Source: Candidatus Woesearchaeota archaeon
GTDB taxonomy: Archaea > Nanobdellota > Nanobdellia > SCGC-AAA011-G17 > UBA489
NCBI GenBank assembly: GCA_016177265.1
Contig: JACOVP010000052.1
Span: forward strand, 1-20,798
Length of the DNA: 20,798 nucleotides
Direction of reading: 5' to 3'
The notes under the pieces: model-generated
What the model saw: only the letters and a program-made list of their open reading frames with translations
What the model was told of the DNA's origin: nothing
Databases searched by the model: none
Position numbers and translations under genes: made by a program
Part shown: one piece after another, positions 12,861 through 20,797 of the stretch
Position numbering within the stretch: position 1 is the first letter of the stretch
How the letters are laid out: each line of letters opens with the position of its first letter

Positions 12861-14546
12861 ATGTTTCACCAAGAACTCGTACAGCAGTTAGAGAAAGTAA
12901 AAACACAGGAGCAATTTGCTAAGATCAAGGCAGAGCTCTCCCATAAATACAAGTTAAAAAGCATTCCTATGAACATTGAGATTCTCTGCAACCTCCAGCC
13001 ACAACAGATACAGAAATACAGAAAATTCCTCATCACCAAACCAACGAGAACGATTTCAGGTGTTGCTCCTCTTGCCATCATGACTGCCCCTCTGAATTGC
13101 CCGGCACAAGCAAAGTGCACTTTTTGCCCTGGTGGTCCTAATTCCTATTATGGTAACACCCCAAAAAGTTACCCTGGTGGTTCTCCAGCACATCTGCGAG
13201 CAATGAGAAACAAGTATGATCCATACTTGCAAGTGTTCAACCGCTTAGAGCATTACATTTTATTGAACCAAGACTGTAGCAAAACAGAACTCATTATCAT
13301 GGGTGGCACGTTTCCTAGTTATCCTCTCAACTACCGTCACGACTTCGTCACGTATGCATTGAAAGCCATGAATGATTTTTCTGAACTGTTTTTTACACCG
13401 CAATTTAACATAGAAAAATTTAGACAATTTTTTGAACTGCCGGCAGACGTCAAAGATCCAGAACGAACAAAACGATTACATGAAAAATTGTTAAGATTAA
13501 AAGGAACGACAACCTTAGAGCAAGAGCAAAAGAGAAATGAAACCAGTAATATTCGCTGTACAGTCTTTTGTATTGAAACCCGTCCAGATTGTTCTCTCCC
13601 AGTTCATATCAATGACATGTTCCACTTAGGGTGTACTCGAGTAGAATTAGGAGTCCAAAGTCTCTACGATGCTATCTTACAAAAAGTAGAACGTGGTCAT
13701 GATGTACAATCCTCTATTCAGGCAACACAGCTCTTACGTGATTCGTTTTTGAAAGTTGGTTATCATATGATGCTTAGTCTTCCAGGATCTACAAGAAAAT
13801 CTGACATTACAATGTTCAAAGAACTGTTTGTTAATCCAGACTTTAAACCAGATGCCCTCAAGATTTATCCTTGCCTAGTCTTTAAGGGAACAAAACTCTA
13901 TCAGCAATGGCAAAATGGTGAATTCCAACCGATTGATGCATATGAAGCAGCACAAAGAATTATTGAGCTCAAGAAACATGTCCAACCCTATTGCAGGATT
14001 ATGCGAATCCAGCGGGATATTCCAACAAAAATGGTAGAAGCAGGTGTAGAAAAAACAAATCTCCGCCAAGAAGTCTTTGAACTCATGAAAAAGAAAAATA
14101 TACGTTGTCGTTGCATCCGTTGCCGCGAACCAAAGAATATGGACATTGATTGGAAAAATGTCAAGATGCAACGCTATGACTATGATGCTTCCCAAGGAAA
14201 AGAAATCTTCTTGTCTTTTGATGACACAAAAAAGGACAAAATACTTGGCTTCGTAAGACTACGATTACCGCACAAGCCATTCCGTTCAGAAATTACTACA
14301 AAAACTGCAGGCATCAGAGAAATCCATGTCTACGGTAGTGCAACAAAAGTGGGCGAAAAAAAATCTGAAAACCTCCAGCATCAGGGATTAGGAATGCAAT
14401 TACTCCAAGAAGCAGAACGTATTGCACAAGAAGAATTTGATATGAGAAAAATGATTATTATTGCAGGTATTGGTGCTCGCGAATATTTCAGAGAGAAATG
14501 TAATTATGAACAAGATGGTCCTTACGTCAGTAAAAGACTAGCTTAA
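12861..14546 (+). CDS. elp3: Elp3-type tRNA uridine-34 modification enzyme (radical SAM + GNAT)
   Basis: Elp3 builds the carboxymethyl-type side chain on wobble uridine 34 of tRNAs using S-adenosylmethionine and acetyl-CoA. The 561-aa protein has the full architecture: an N-terminal tRNA-binding part, a radical-SAM core with cluster cysteines C80, C86 and C89 followed by PGGPNSYYG, the Elp3 blocks NKYDPYLQVFNRLEHY, ELIIMGGTFPSYP, IETRPD and RVELGVQS, and a C-terminal GNAT domain with the acetyl-CoA loop QHQGLGMQLL (about residue 510). The ATG at 12861 fits a TATA box 26 bp upstream. Archaeal Elp3 functions as a single protein, without Elp1/2. The 3' end overlaps the convergent surface gene by 4 bp. 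Confidence 0.95.
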   Translation: MFHQELVQQLEKVKTQEQFAKIKAELSHKYKLKSIPMNIEILCNLQPQQIQKYRKFLITKPTRTISGVAPLAIMTAPLNCPAQAKCTFCPGGPNSYYGNTPKSYPGGSPAHLRAMRNKYDPYLQVFNRLEHYILLNQDCSKTELIIMGGTFPSYPLNYRHDFVTYALKAMNDFSELFFTPQFNIEKFRQFFELPADVKDPERTKRLHEKLLRLKGTTTLEQEQKRNETSNIRCTVFCIETRPDCSLPVHINDMFHLGCTRVELGVQSLYDAILQKVERGHDVQSSIQATQLLRDSFLKVGYHMMLSLPGSTRKSDITMFKELFVNPDFKPDALKIYPCLVFKGTKLYQQWQNGEFQPIDAYEAAQRIIELKKHVQPYCRIMRIQRDIPTKMVEAGVEKTNLRQEVFELMKKKNIRCRCIRCREPKNMDIDWKNVKMQRYDYDASQGKEIFLSFDDTKKDKILGFVRLRLPHKPFRSEITTKTAGIREIHVYGSATKVGEKKSENLQHQGLGMQLLQEAERIAQEEFDMRKMIIIAGIGAREYFREKCNYEQDGPYVSKRLA

Positions 14547-14923
14547 TAGGGAGTGCAACAGTAAATCGCACGCACACCACCATTATACTTGGTTGTCTCA
14601 TGTCTCATCCCTGCAAGGAACTTCCCTTTCGGACAAAGAGTTTCTACCCACCCACCACCAAGATTTATCCATTCACAATTGGTATGAGTTAGAATTGGAA
14701 CAGCACCACGTTGCACTTCTACCATTGTCTTCCCAGAAAAAAGCTCAGCATTATCTGGTACATTATCGCCATTCTTATCTAAATTATAAATATCTTTCTG
14801 CATATGCCCTACTTTATCTGGCGTTCCTTCTCCATAAGCAATAACTAGTCCTACTGCAACCAGTAATAAACCTAGTATCCATACATATTTCTTCTCAACG
14901 TTAATCTTAATTTCCATTTTCAT
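14543..14923 (-). CDS. Single-anchor exported protein, paralogous N-terminus
   Basis: The 126-aa product begins MKMEIKINVEKKYVW and then has a hydrophobic segment (about 16-31, VGLVIAYG). This charged-then-hydrophobic start is shared with the next gene upstream in the operon and resembles the N-terminus of many pilin-like or surface-displayed proteins in DPANN genomes. After it come GTPDKVGH, a DKNGDNVPD calcium-type loop and a Cys-rich C-terminal domain (CEWINLGGGWVETLCPKGKFL, ending YCC) reminiscent of small carbohydrate-binding or fibre-tip domains. The ATG at 14917 is an alternative start. It lies 9 bp after the stop of the paralog. The surface role is inferred. Confidence 0.65.
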   Translation of the reverse strand: MKMEIKINVEKKYVWILGLLLVAVGLVIAYGEGTPDKVGHMQKDIYNLDKNGDNVPDNAELFSGKTMVEVQRGAVPILTHTNCEWINLGGGWVETLCPKGKFLAGMRHETTKYNGGVRAIYCCTPY

Positions 14924-14932
14924 TTCCCATAA

Positions 14933-15448
14933 TTATTGTGTACATAATACCCAGCCACATAATATTGGTGAGGGTGAACTCGCAGTCGGAGGACTCCCCC
15001 AACCAGAAACATACTTACCATTTACAAAAAACTGATCTTTAAACCACATTGGTTTCGCATATCTTCCACCGGCTTCACAGAAGAAAGCTGTTCCGCCACA
15101 TTGTTCAGTCCCAGCTCGCTTATACACCAAGCCTTGAGATCCTAGAGGACAATTCGTGCCACTTTTTTGGCAGTACTCATCCTTAGGAAGCCCACCGAGT
15201 AATCCTGAATCCCAAGCTAGTGCTGCAAAAGGAGCAGTATTTATCATCCCCCAATTTGCAGCTTTTGGACCATCGCATACCTTATCTTGAACACCTTCGC
15301 AATTAGGAGCTACACCCCACACTTCACCTAAACTATGCCCCATCTGCTGTGGATTATTTCCTCCATAAGCAACCACTAAACCAACTACTACCAGTGTTAA
15401 AACCAGCAACCACACATACTTTTTCTCTATGGTTATCTTGATTTCCAT
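14933..15448 (-). CDS. Single-anchor exported protein, second paralog
   Basis: The 171-aa protein starts MEIKITIEKKYVWLLVLTLV and continues with VVVGLVVAYG, NNPQQMGHSLGEVWG, closely parallel to the neighbouring gene's MEIKINVEKKYVW...VGLVIAYG...VGH. NPxxMGHSxGEx motifs after a single anchor recur in DPANN surface/pilin-like proteins (from memory of such sequences). The rest is Gly- and Cys-rich (8 Cys), compatible with a disulfide-stabilised external domain. A strong ribosome-binding site (GAGGTG, 5 bases before ATG) lies in the end of the large upstream gene, which it overlaps by 16 bp. Nucleotide similarity to its paralog is moderate, so the duplication is old. Confidence 0.7.
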   Translation of the reverse strand: MEIKITIEKKYVWLLVLTLVVVGLVVAYGGNNPQQMGHSLGEVWGVAPNCEGVQDKVCDGPKAANWGMINTAPFAALAWDSGLLGGLPKDEYCQKSGTNCPLGSQGLVYKRAGTEQCGGTAFFCEAGGRYAKPMWFKDQFFVNGKYVSGWGSPPTASSPSPILCGWVLCTQ

Positions 15449-17097
15449 CTGACACCTCTCCTAAACGTATAGAATGTTATTAATAAAAGTATCGTTACTA
15501 GCACATTACCCCAAGTAAAGACTGGGAAGGGTTCTTCTTCATGCGGCATTTGGCAGCTAATCGTCTGGGGATATCCTGCACATGAGCAATGACTAGCACC
15601 GGCTGGCGTTGCTACACATTGTTTCTGCTGCTGTCCATTGACACAGGGAGTTACAGGATAGTTATAGCTACAAGTCGGAGATCGACAGCTGTCTGCTCCC
15701 TTGACACAGATCTTTTGCACGCCTCCAACCTTGCCACAGGGTAATGGTATACTCAATTGCTTGCATCCCCCAGATCCAGTAATGCAGAAATAGGACTGTG
15801 TTACATCACTCTTGCAGACCATGTACGTAGCTGGTGCCCCTGGAATACATAAAGGATCATCTTGACAACTTCTCCCACCAGCATATCTCTTGCGTTTACA
15901 GGTATTAGAGCAGTCATCAGTATCATTGGTATTCCCATCATCACATTCTTCATTGTTGCTCCCTTCAACTATGCCATTACCACAGACTGCTGAAGGTGCC
16001 TTAGTCACAGTCAAGAGTTTATCTGAAGGTGACTGCAATTGAATATGTGCTTTTCCTCCGGTAACCGTTGCTTGGAAGTAATACTTATTCAATGAACTAG
16101 CATAATATTCTCCAGTCCATTGCGAAGAAGCAGTTATAGTAGTCGTGCTCTTGCTAAAGGTTGCTGGTTGCGGTTCTATAGTAACTAACTGTTTATTGAC
16201 ACTATCAAAGACCTTGAAGAAAACCATTCGCTCACTGCACTCAGTGCTGCCTGTCACAGTCAAAGAAGCTGGATTCCCCTCAACAATACTGCTGACATCC
16301 CATTTCGCACTTAAATCTTTGCAATCCTGCCTGAAAGGACAATTGTCATCAATTTTTTTAATAGAACACGAATCTTGCTTGAAATCATCACAAGCATCTC
16401 CTGCCCCATCATTATCTGAATCCTTCTGGTCAGCGTTCTTGATATCAATGCAATTATCATCACAAATCTTTAGGTCTTTCTTCTGTGGATCTTGCGAAGC
16501 AGGATTACAGTAATTATTCCCTATACCCTTACCATCACCGTCATCCCAAATCCCATCACCATCCGTATCTTTCTTCTGCCCTGCACCTGGACCACCATCA
16601 GAACAGCACAAATCATTTTCATAGAAGCCACATTCCGCAACATGCGCATTGGTATAGCCAGAAAGCGAAGCAATACATTTGTACGTTGGTCCTAAAGCAT
16701 CACATGTATTCTTCTCTCCCAATTTGCAGGTCATCGTACCAAAACAAACCTCTGGAGAGTAAGTTTTCTGGCTAGGACCTTCCACATGCGCATTAGTATC
16801 TGCAGAGAGTCTAAGCACGGCATTTTTTCCATCACATTTTCTATTGGTTGATCCTTGCCCATCCCAGCAAACAGCAAAATTATAGTTGTTTTCCGTTGCT
16901 AATTCAGCATGGGCATTCTTCGTCTCTGAAATCTTAAACAAAGTTTTGTCTGCTGAACACTGATCTTTAGCCACAACAGCAGCTCCGCTGACAGAAGAAA
17001 ATCCAGAAAAGATGCCACTATCGTAAGAAGTAGTAGCTAAATAGCCTGCAAGCAAAACGAGAAGAACTGGTCCTAAGGTTCTGAGTTCGAAACGCAT
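15433..17097 (-). CDS. Large Cys-rich surface protein with calcium and Myxo-type disulfide repeats
   Basis: The 554-aa protein has an N-terminal signal anchor (about 8-21) and a C-terminal membrane helix (529-543) followed by a basic tail, so the middle is probably extracellular. Three copies of a NAHxE/A motif occur at 61, 102 and 150, about 40-48 residues apart and each near paired cysteines. Thrombospondin-type-3-like calcium loops follow (DTDGDGIWDDGD at 177, DSDNDGAGDACD at 226). After a beta-sandwich-like region (about 265-365) comes a Myxococcus-type disulfide repeat (CGNGIVEG...CDDGNTNDTDDC, 372-396) and a Cys-rich C-terminal part. AGAGG lies 8 bp before the ATG, with a TATA box about 43 bp upstream. 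It heads an operon with two anchored paralogs. Confidence 0.8.
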   Translation of the reverse strand: MRFELRTLGPVLLVLLAGYLATTSYDSGIFSGFSSVSGAAVVAKDQCSADKTLFKISETKNAHAELATENNYNFAVCWDGQGSTNRKCDGKNAVLRLSADTNAHVEGPSQKTYSPEVCFGTMTCKLGEKNTCDALGPTYKCIASLSGYTNAHVAECGFYENDLCCSDGGPGAGQKKDTDGDGIWDDGDGKGIGNNYCNPASQDPQKKDLKICDDNCIDIKNADQKDSDNDGAGDACDDFKQDSCSIKKIDDNCPFRQDCKDLSAKWDVSSIVEGNPASLTVTGSTECSERMVFFKVFDSVNKQLVTIEPQPATFSKSTTTITASSQWTGEYYASSLNKYYFQATVTGGKAHIQLQSPSDKLLTVTKAPSAVCGNGIVEGSNNEECDDGNTNDTDDCSNTCKRKRYAGGRSCQDDPLCIPGAPATYMVCKSDVTQSYFCITGSGGCKQLSIPLPCGKVGGVQKICVKGADSCRSPTCSYNYPVTPCVNGQQQKQCVATPAGASHCSCAGYPQTISCQMPHEEEPFPVFTWGNVLVTILLLITFYTFRRGVRWKSR

Positions 17098-17133
17098 GAA
17101 AATAACCTCTTTCTGAAACTTTTCCTAGGTTTA

Positions 17134-17146
17134 GATATTTATAAAG
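17134..17146 (-). promoter_or_regulatory. TATA box of the surface-protein operon
   Basis: CTTTATAAATATC on the minus strand predicts a start near 17114. This gives a leader of about 17 nt that contains AGAGG 8 bases before ATG 17097. Confidence 0.5.
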
Positions 17147-17196
17147 CTTGTGCAAAAGAATGCCCCAAAAACAGAGAAAGGCCCGCAACAACACAA

Positions 17197-17206
17197 TATT
17201 TATAAA
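17197..17206 (+). promoter_or_regulatory. TATA box of rpl21e
   Basis: TATTTATAAA is centred 26 bp upstream of ATG 17228. It supports a leaderless mRNA and the shorter start of L21e. Confidence 0.55.
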
Positions 17207-17227
17207 GGTCTAGCACAAAAAAGAGAT

Positions 17228-17548
17228 ATGAGCAAGCGCATAGGCGGTTTCCGCAGAAAAACACGGGATAAGCTGAAAAAATCCCCCAAAACCAAAGGAA
17301 AAATCAGTATCAGGAAGTACCTCCAAGAGTTTAAGGTGGGTGATTATGTCAGCTTAAGTGCAGAACCTGCAGTCCAAGGCGGTATGTACTTGCCACGCTA
17401 TCACGGTCGCACAGCAACCGTCATCGGTAAACAAGGAGATTGTTACAAAGTACAAATCGAAGATGGTAACCTGCAAAAAACACTGGTAGTACACCCAGTT
17501 CACCTGAAAGGAGTAAAGGAAAATGACAGAAATCGAAATAATCAGTGA
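17228..17548 (+). CDS. rpl21e: Ribosomal protein L21e
   Basis: This is a large-subunit ribosomal protein, 106 aa. It has the expected basic N-terminus (MSKRIGGFRRKTRDKLKK), then the SH3-like domain with VGDYVSLSAEPAVQGGMYLPRYHGRTATVIG and VQIEDGNLQKTLVVHPVHLK, all diagnostic for L21e. The ATG at 17228 fits the TATA box 26 bp upstream; the upstream extension to 17150 has no such support. The gene overlaps rpoF by 26 bp, and rpl21e-rpoF is a known archaeal pairing. Confidence 0.93.
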   Translation: MSKRIGGFRRKTRDKLKKSPKTKGKISIRKYLQEFKVGDYVSLSAEPAVQGGMYLPRYHGRTATVIGKQGDCYKVQIEDGNLQKTLVVHPVHLKGVKENDRNRNNQ

Positions 17549-17855
17549 AAAATCCTTGACGCTTGGGGAAGTAAAGGACATGGTGGCAGAGATCAAGAAG
17601 AATACAGAGCTTGGTTTCCGTGCAAACAAAACTATGGAATATGTAGAACTATTCGCCAAGCAAAAGTCAAGTGAAATCACAGAAATGAAGAAAAAGATAG
17701 AAGAGCTCAATATCATCCGTCTCAAAGAGAAAGTGATTGCGAAGATCATTGACTTGCAACCGACAGACACAGAGAGCCTGAAGATGGTGCTAACAACAGA
17801 GAACATTACAGTGAAGCAAGAAGACTTGGGAAAGATCCTAGAATGTTTAAAGTAA
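17523..17855 (+). CDS. rpoF: RNA polymerase subunit Rpo4 (RpoF)
   Basis: Rpo4 forms the stalk of archaeal RNA polymerase with Rpo7. The 110-aa protein shows the family layout: an N-terminal SEKSLTLGEVKDMVAEI segment, the helical FRANKTMEYVELFAKQ region and a C-terminal HRDC-like helical bundle (IRLKEKVIAKIIDLQPTDTESLKMVLTTENI). The context after rpl21e and before DUF655 is the common archaeal order. The 26-bp overlap with rpl21e and the 30-bp gap to DUF655 support one transcript. Confidence 0.88.
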   Translation: MTEIEIISEKSLTLGEVKDMVAEIKKNTELGFRANKTMEYVELFAKQKSSEITEMKKKIEELNIIRLKEKVIAKIIDLQPTDTESLKMVLTTENITVKQEDLGKILECLK

Positions 17856-17885
17856 TAGAAACACAAGAAGGCAAAGAACAGGACC

Positions 17886-18458
17886 GTGAAGAAAATGGAA
17901 AAGCGTCAATCCAGAGAAGAGAAGGCAGTTATTCTAGACTTTTTGCCAAATGGATATCCATTCGACACGCGTCCTGCACATATGAAGACCCCGATAGCGC
18001 AAGCTGTTGGTAAAGAACACTTTGTTCTCCTAGAGTTGGTTCCAAAGAAAGGCATCTTCTTGCAGCCCAATGAAGAAGTCTACATCGGTGAAGGCAAACG
18101 CGACAAAATCCACCACATCACAGGGAAATTGCTTTTCGAGAAGTTAACGCAAACTGCTCAGTCGTCCTTAGAAGAATTTATCGCGGGGCAAGTGAAGCAG
18201 CAGCAGAAACGGTTTATCGATTTCTTCAATACCGCAGGTCCTATCAACATGCGCCGCCACCAGATGGAATTAATTCCTGGCATCGGCAAAAAACACATGT
18301 GGGAAATTATTGAAGAGCGCCAGGTGAAGCTCTTTGAAAGCTTTGAAGATTTGCAGAAGCGCGTGAAGTTGCTACCAGATCCGCAAAAAGCTATCATCAA
18401 GCGTATTTTAGAAGAAATCCGGGGTGAAGATAAGTACTTGCTCTTCGTTGGCATGTAG
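17886..18458 (+). CDS. DUF655 family protein, putative nucleic-acid-binding
   Basis: This 190-aa archaeal protein shows the DUF655 hallmarks: AVILDFLPNGYPFDTRP near the start, an OB-like strand region (EHFVLLELVPKKGIFLQPNEEVYIGEGKRDKI) and helix-hairpin-helix elements, including RRHQMELIPGIGKKHMWEIIEER with the GIGKK hairpin. Family members are encoded next to rpoF and rRNA-processing genes; a role in RNA metabolism is suspected but unproven. The start may be GTG 17886 or ATG 17895 (187 aa). Neither has a strong ribosome-binding site, so the start is uncertain. Confidence 0.87.
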   Translation: MKKMEKRQSREEKAVILDFLPNGYPFDTRPAHMKTPIAQAVGKEHFVLLELVPKKGIFLQPNEEVYIGEGKRDKIHHITGKLLFEKLTQTAQSSLEEFIAGQVKQQQKRFIDFFNTAGPINMRRHQMELIPGIGKKHMWEIIEERQVKLFESFEDLQKRVKLLPDPQKAIIKRILEEIRGEDKYLLFVGM

Positions 18459-18489
18459 AGAAGCCAAAAAAAAGGCAAACGCAGAAAGG

Positions 18490-18499
18490 TTTTTAAAGG
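18490..18499 (+). promoter_or_regulatory. TATA box of the rps13-rps4-rps11-rpo3 operon
   Basis: TTTTTAAAGG is centred about 26 bp upstream of ATG 18520. It shows that the ribosomal/RNAP operon starts independently of the DUF655 transcript and that S13 is leaderless. Confidence 0.55.
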
Positions 18500-18519
18500 C
18501 TTTATTATCCAACAACATT

Positions 18520-19011
18520 ATGGCTGATTTCAAAGAGCTCATACGCATCGCAAACGCCGATGTCCCAGGTAAAAAGCAGATCTATTATGGTTTAACACAG
18601 ATCTATGGGGTTAGTTATAGCTTCTCCAATGCTCTCTGCCAAGTACTCAATCTTGACAAGAAAAGAAAAATTGGCTCCTTAAGTGACCAAGAAGTCAAAG
18701 ACATTGAAGCAACCATTACCCACTCAGATAAAATCCCTGCATGGCTAAGAAACCGCAGAAAAGAGAGGGAAACTGGCGCAGACGTCCATGTTATGGGTTC
18801 CCAGCTCAGGCTCCTCCAGGAATTTGACATTCGCCGTCTGAAAAAAATCAAGAGCTACCGCGGTATTCGTCACGGTCTTGGTCTGCCCGTCCGTGGTCAA
18901 AGCACCAAAGCCCACTTTAGACACGGCAAAGCTGTCGGCGTGATAAAGAAAGCTGCAAAAATAGCTGCTGCAAAGGCAGGCACAGAGAAGAAGGACTCAG
19001 GTAAGAAGTAA
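18520..19011 (+). CDS. rps13: Ribosomal protein S13
   Basis: This small-subunit head protein has 163 aa. Diagnostic parts are the ELIRIANADVPGKKQIYYGLTQIYG start, the GVSYSFSNALCQVLNL helix, and the C-terminal basic region SYRGIRHGLGLPVRGQSTKAHFR, which binds 16S rRNA and contacts tRNA. The Ala/Lys-rich tail is typical of archaea. The start at 18520 is set by the TATA box 26 bp upstream; the longer upstream reading overlaps DUF655 and the promoter. Next comes rps4, one base after the stop codon. Confidence 0.95.
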   Translation: MADFKELIRIANADVPGKKQIYYGLTQIYGVSYSFSNALCQVLNLDKKRKIGSLSDQEVKDIEATITHSDKIPAWLRNRRKERETGADVHVMGSQLRLLQEFDIRRLKKIKSYRGIRHGLGLPVRGQSTKAHFRHGKAVGVIKKAAKIAAAKAGTEKKDSGKK

Positions 19012-19012
19012 G

Positions 19013-19573
19013 ATGGGAGATCCAAGAAAAATCCGTGCCAAGTACTCTGGCCCTTCACACCCATGGCAGCGTCATCGTATTGAGGAAGAAAAGAAAATTC
19101 TCGCTTCTTTTGGTTTGAAGAATAAAAAAGAGATTTGGAAGATGCAGTCCATGCTTCGTAATTTCAAGACACAGGCAAAAGCGCTCATTGCACGCACAGA
19201 CGCTCAAAGCAAAAGGGAAGAAGCAGCACTATTAGCCAAGCTCTACAACATCGGCATGATCGAGCAGGGTGCCAACATCGATAATATTCTAGAACTAAGT
19301 CTAGGAGATATACTAAAGCGACGTCTGCAAAGCGTTGTGTTCAGGCAAAACCTAGCTTGCTCCATACGCCAAGCACGACAGTTTATTGTCCATGGTCACA
19401 TCACCGTCAATAGTACCCTTGTTGATGTGCCCTCCTACGTCGTGAAGCGTGCAGAAGAGAATGCTATTCGTTTTTGTGAAACCTCAACCTTAAAAGATCC
19501 AGAGCATCCGGAAAGGATAAAAAAGAAGAAAGAGGTAGCACCAGCTAAAGAGCAAAAAGGAAAGAAAGAATGA
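19013..19573 (+). CDS. rps4: Ribosomal protein S4
   Basis: This 186-aa primary rRNA-binding protein helps nucleate 30S assembly. It has MGDPRKIRAKYSGPSHPW, the archaeal N-terminal signature, and the S4 RNA-binding domain with RRLQSVVFR, SIRQARQFIVHGHITVN and VDVPSYVVKR. The Lys-rich, low-complexity tail (from about residue 165) is variable in the family. The ATG follows the rps13 stop by one base, preceded by AGGTAAG. The stop overlaps rps11 in an ATGA, supporting coupled translation. Confidence 0.95.
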   Translation: MGDPRKIRAKYSGPSHPWQRHRIEEEKKILASFGLKNKKEIWKMQSMLRNFKTQAKALIARTDAQSKREEAALLAKLYNIGMIEQGANIDNILELSLGDILKRRLQSVVFRQNLACSIRQARQFIVHGHITVNSTLVDVPSYVVKRAEENAIRFCETSTLKDPEHPERIKKKKEVAPAKEQKGKKE

Positions 19574-19968
19574 TCAAAGACACAACACGGTGGGGCATTG
19601 CATACATCTATTCCAGCTACAACAATACTATTATCCATATTACAGATATAACAGGTGCTGAAACGATCGCTAAAGGATCTGGAGGTATGATTGTCAAGGC
19701 ACACCGCTTGGAAGGTTCGCCAACAGCAGCAATGGGTGCAGCAAAGATGGCAGCAGAAGGAGCAAAAGAAAAAGGCATTAACGCTATCCATGTCAAGATT
19801 CGTGCACCCGGCGGCCATAATGGTCCCAATAGTCCAGGCCCAGGAGCGCAAGCAGCTGTAAGAGCATTGTCCCGTTCGGGATTGCGCATTGGGGTCATCG
19901 AAGAGATCACAGCAACGCCAACAGACCGGTGTCGAAAGAAAGGCGGTAAAAGAGGACGAAGAGTATAG
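19570..19968 (+). CDS. rps11: Ribosomal protein S11
   Basis: This 132-aa small-subunit platform protein shows the strongly conserved WGIAYIYSSYNNTIIHITD, GGMIVKAHR, SPTAAMGAAKMAAE, IRAPGGHNGPNSPGPGAQAAVRAL and GRIGVIEE-like segments (here GLRIGVIEEITATPTDRCRKKGGKRGRRV). The context between rps4 and rpo3 is the standard archaeal order. The start overlaps the rps4 stop by 4 bp. Confidence 0.96.
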   Translation: MIKDTTRWGIAYIYSSYNNTIIHITDITGAETIAKGSGGMIVKAHRLEGSPTAAMGAAKMAAEGAKEKGINAIHVKIRAPGGHNGPNSPGPGAQAAVRALSRSGLRIGVIEEITATPTDRCRKKGGKRGRRV

Positions 19969-19977
19969 CGAAACACG

Positions 19978-20754
19978 ATGAACCTTAAAATCCTAAAGAA
20001 GGGCAAGGATAAAGTAATATTTTCGCTTAGTGGCATCAATGCAGCTGTAGCCAATGCCATTCGGCGCTATGTGGTCGAACAAGTGCCAACATTAGCAATC
20101 GAAGAAGTCGAAATCAGCAGGAATGATTCCGCATTGTACGATGAGATGCTTGCTCTCAGATTGGGTCTTGTCCCCTTAACCACAGATCTTAAATCTTATA
20201 ATCTGAAAGAAGAATGCAAATGCAAAGGTGCGGGCTGTGCCTCTTGTCAGCTCGTCTTCAGTTTCAAGGGAAAAGGCCCAGGCACGGTCTATGCTGATGC
20301 CATCGGAACCAAGGATCCGAAGGTCAAGCCGGCGATTACCAAATTGCCCATAGTGAAATTGTTGAAAGACCAAGAAGTAAAGGTACAAGGATATATTACT
20401 TTGGGCAACGGCAAGATGCATGCAAAATTCTCGCCTGGTCTCGTCACCTATCGAGGCTATCCCTCCATCAAAGCAGGAAAAAATGCCAACGTCAAGAAAG
20501 CCATCGAAGAGTGTAAAGGAATCTTGGTTGCCAAAGGACCTGGTGTCGATATCAAAGATATGACTCAATGGAATGAAGGCTGTGAAGAATACTGCGAAAG
20601 GAACGGTCTAGAAGTAGAACACAGCGATGAAGAGTTTATCTTCACAGTTGAATCCTGGGGCCAGTTGTCTGCCAAGGAGATGCTCGTCCAAGCAATGAAG
20701 ATTTTTGATGATAAATTAGAGGAATTCAACAAGCTCATAAAAAAGATAAAATAA
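19978..20754 (+). CDS. rpo3: RNA polymerase subunit Rpo3 (RpoD)
   Basis: Rpo3 is the alpha-like assembly subunit that dimerises with Rpo11. The 258-aa protein has the dimerisation domain at both ends (LSGINAAVANAIRRYVVEQVPTLAIEEVEI, then SWGQLSAKEMLVQAMKIF), with the LALRLGLVPL insert-domain entrance between. A CxCx4CxxC cluster (C80, C82, C87, C90) probably binds zinc. Residues around 178-207 retain three more cysteines in the position of the ferredoxin-like D3 region, which binds iron-sulfur clusters in some archaea; too few Cys remain here to assume that. It is the last gene of the operon before the window edge. Confidence 0.94.
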   Translation: MNLKILKKGKDKVIFSLSGINAAVANAIRRYVVEQVPTLAIEEVEISRNDSALYDEMLALRLGLVPLTTDLKSYNLKEECKCKGAGCASCQLVFSFKGKGPGTVYADAIGTKDPKVKPAITKLPIVKLLKDQEVKVQGYITLGNGKMHAKFSPGLVTYRGYPSIKAGKNANVKKAIEECKGILVAKGPGVDIKDMTQWNEGCEEYCERNGLEVEHSDEEFIFTVESWGQLSAKEMLVQAMKIFDDKLEEFNKLIKKIK

Positions 20755-20785
20755 ACAGACTCCTAAATGCATGAGAGAAAAGAAA

Positions 20786-20797
20786 TACTTAAAAAGG
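20786..20797 (+). promoter_or_regulatory. TATA-like element for the next gene
   Basis: TACTTAAAAAGG at the right edge matches the TATA elements used elsewhere in the window and probably drives a gene beginning just outside it. Confidence 0.35.

Noticed and set aside
14933..17097. A shufflon or invertible surface-gene cassette
   Set aside because: The paralogous genes share protein-level similarity at the N-terminus but no long identical DNA segments, inverted copies or recombinase gene in the window.
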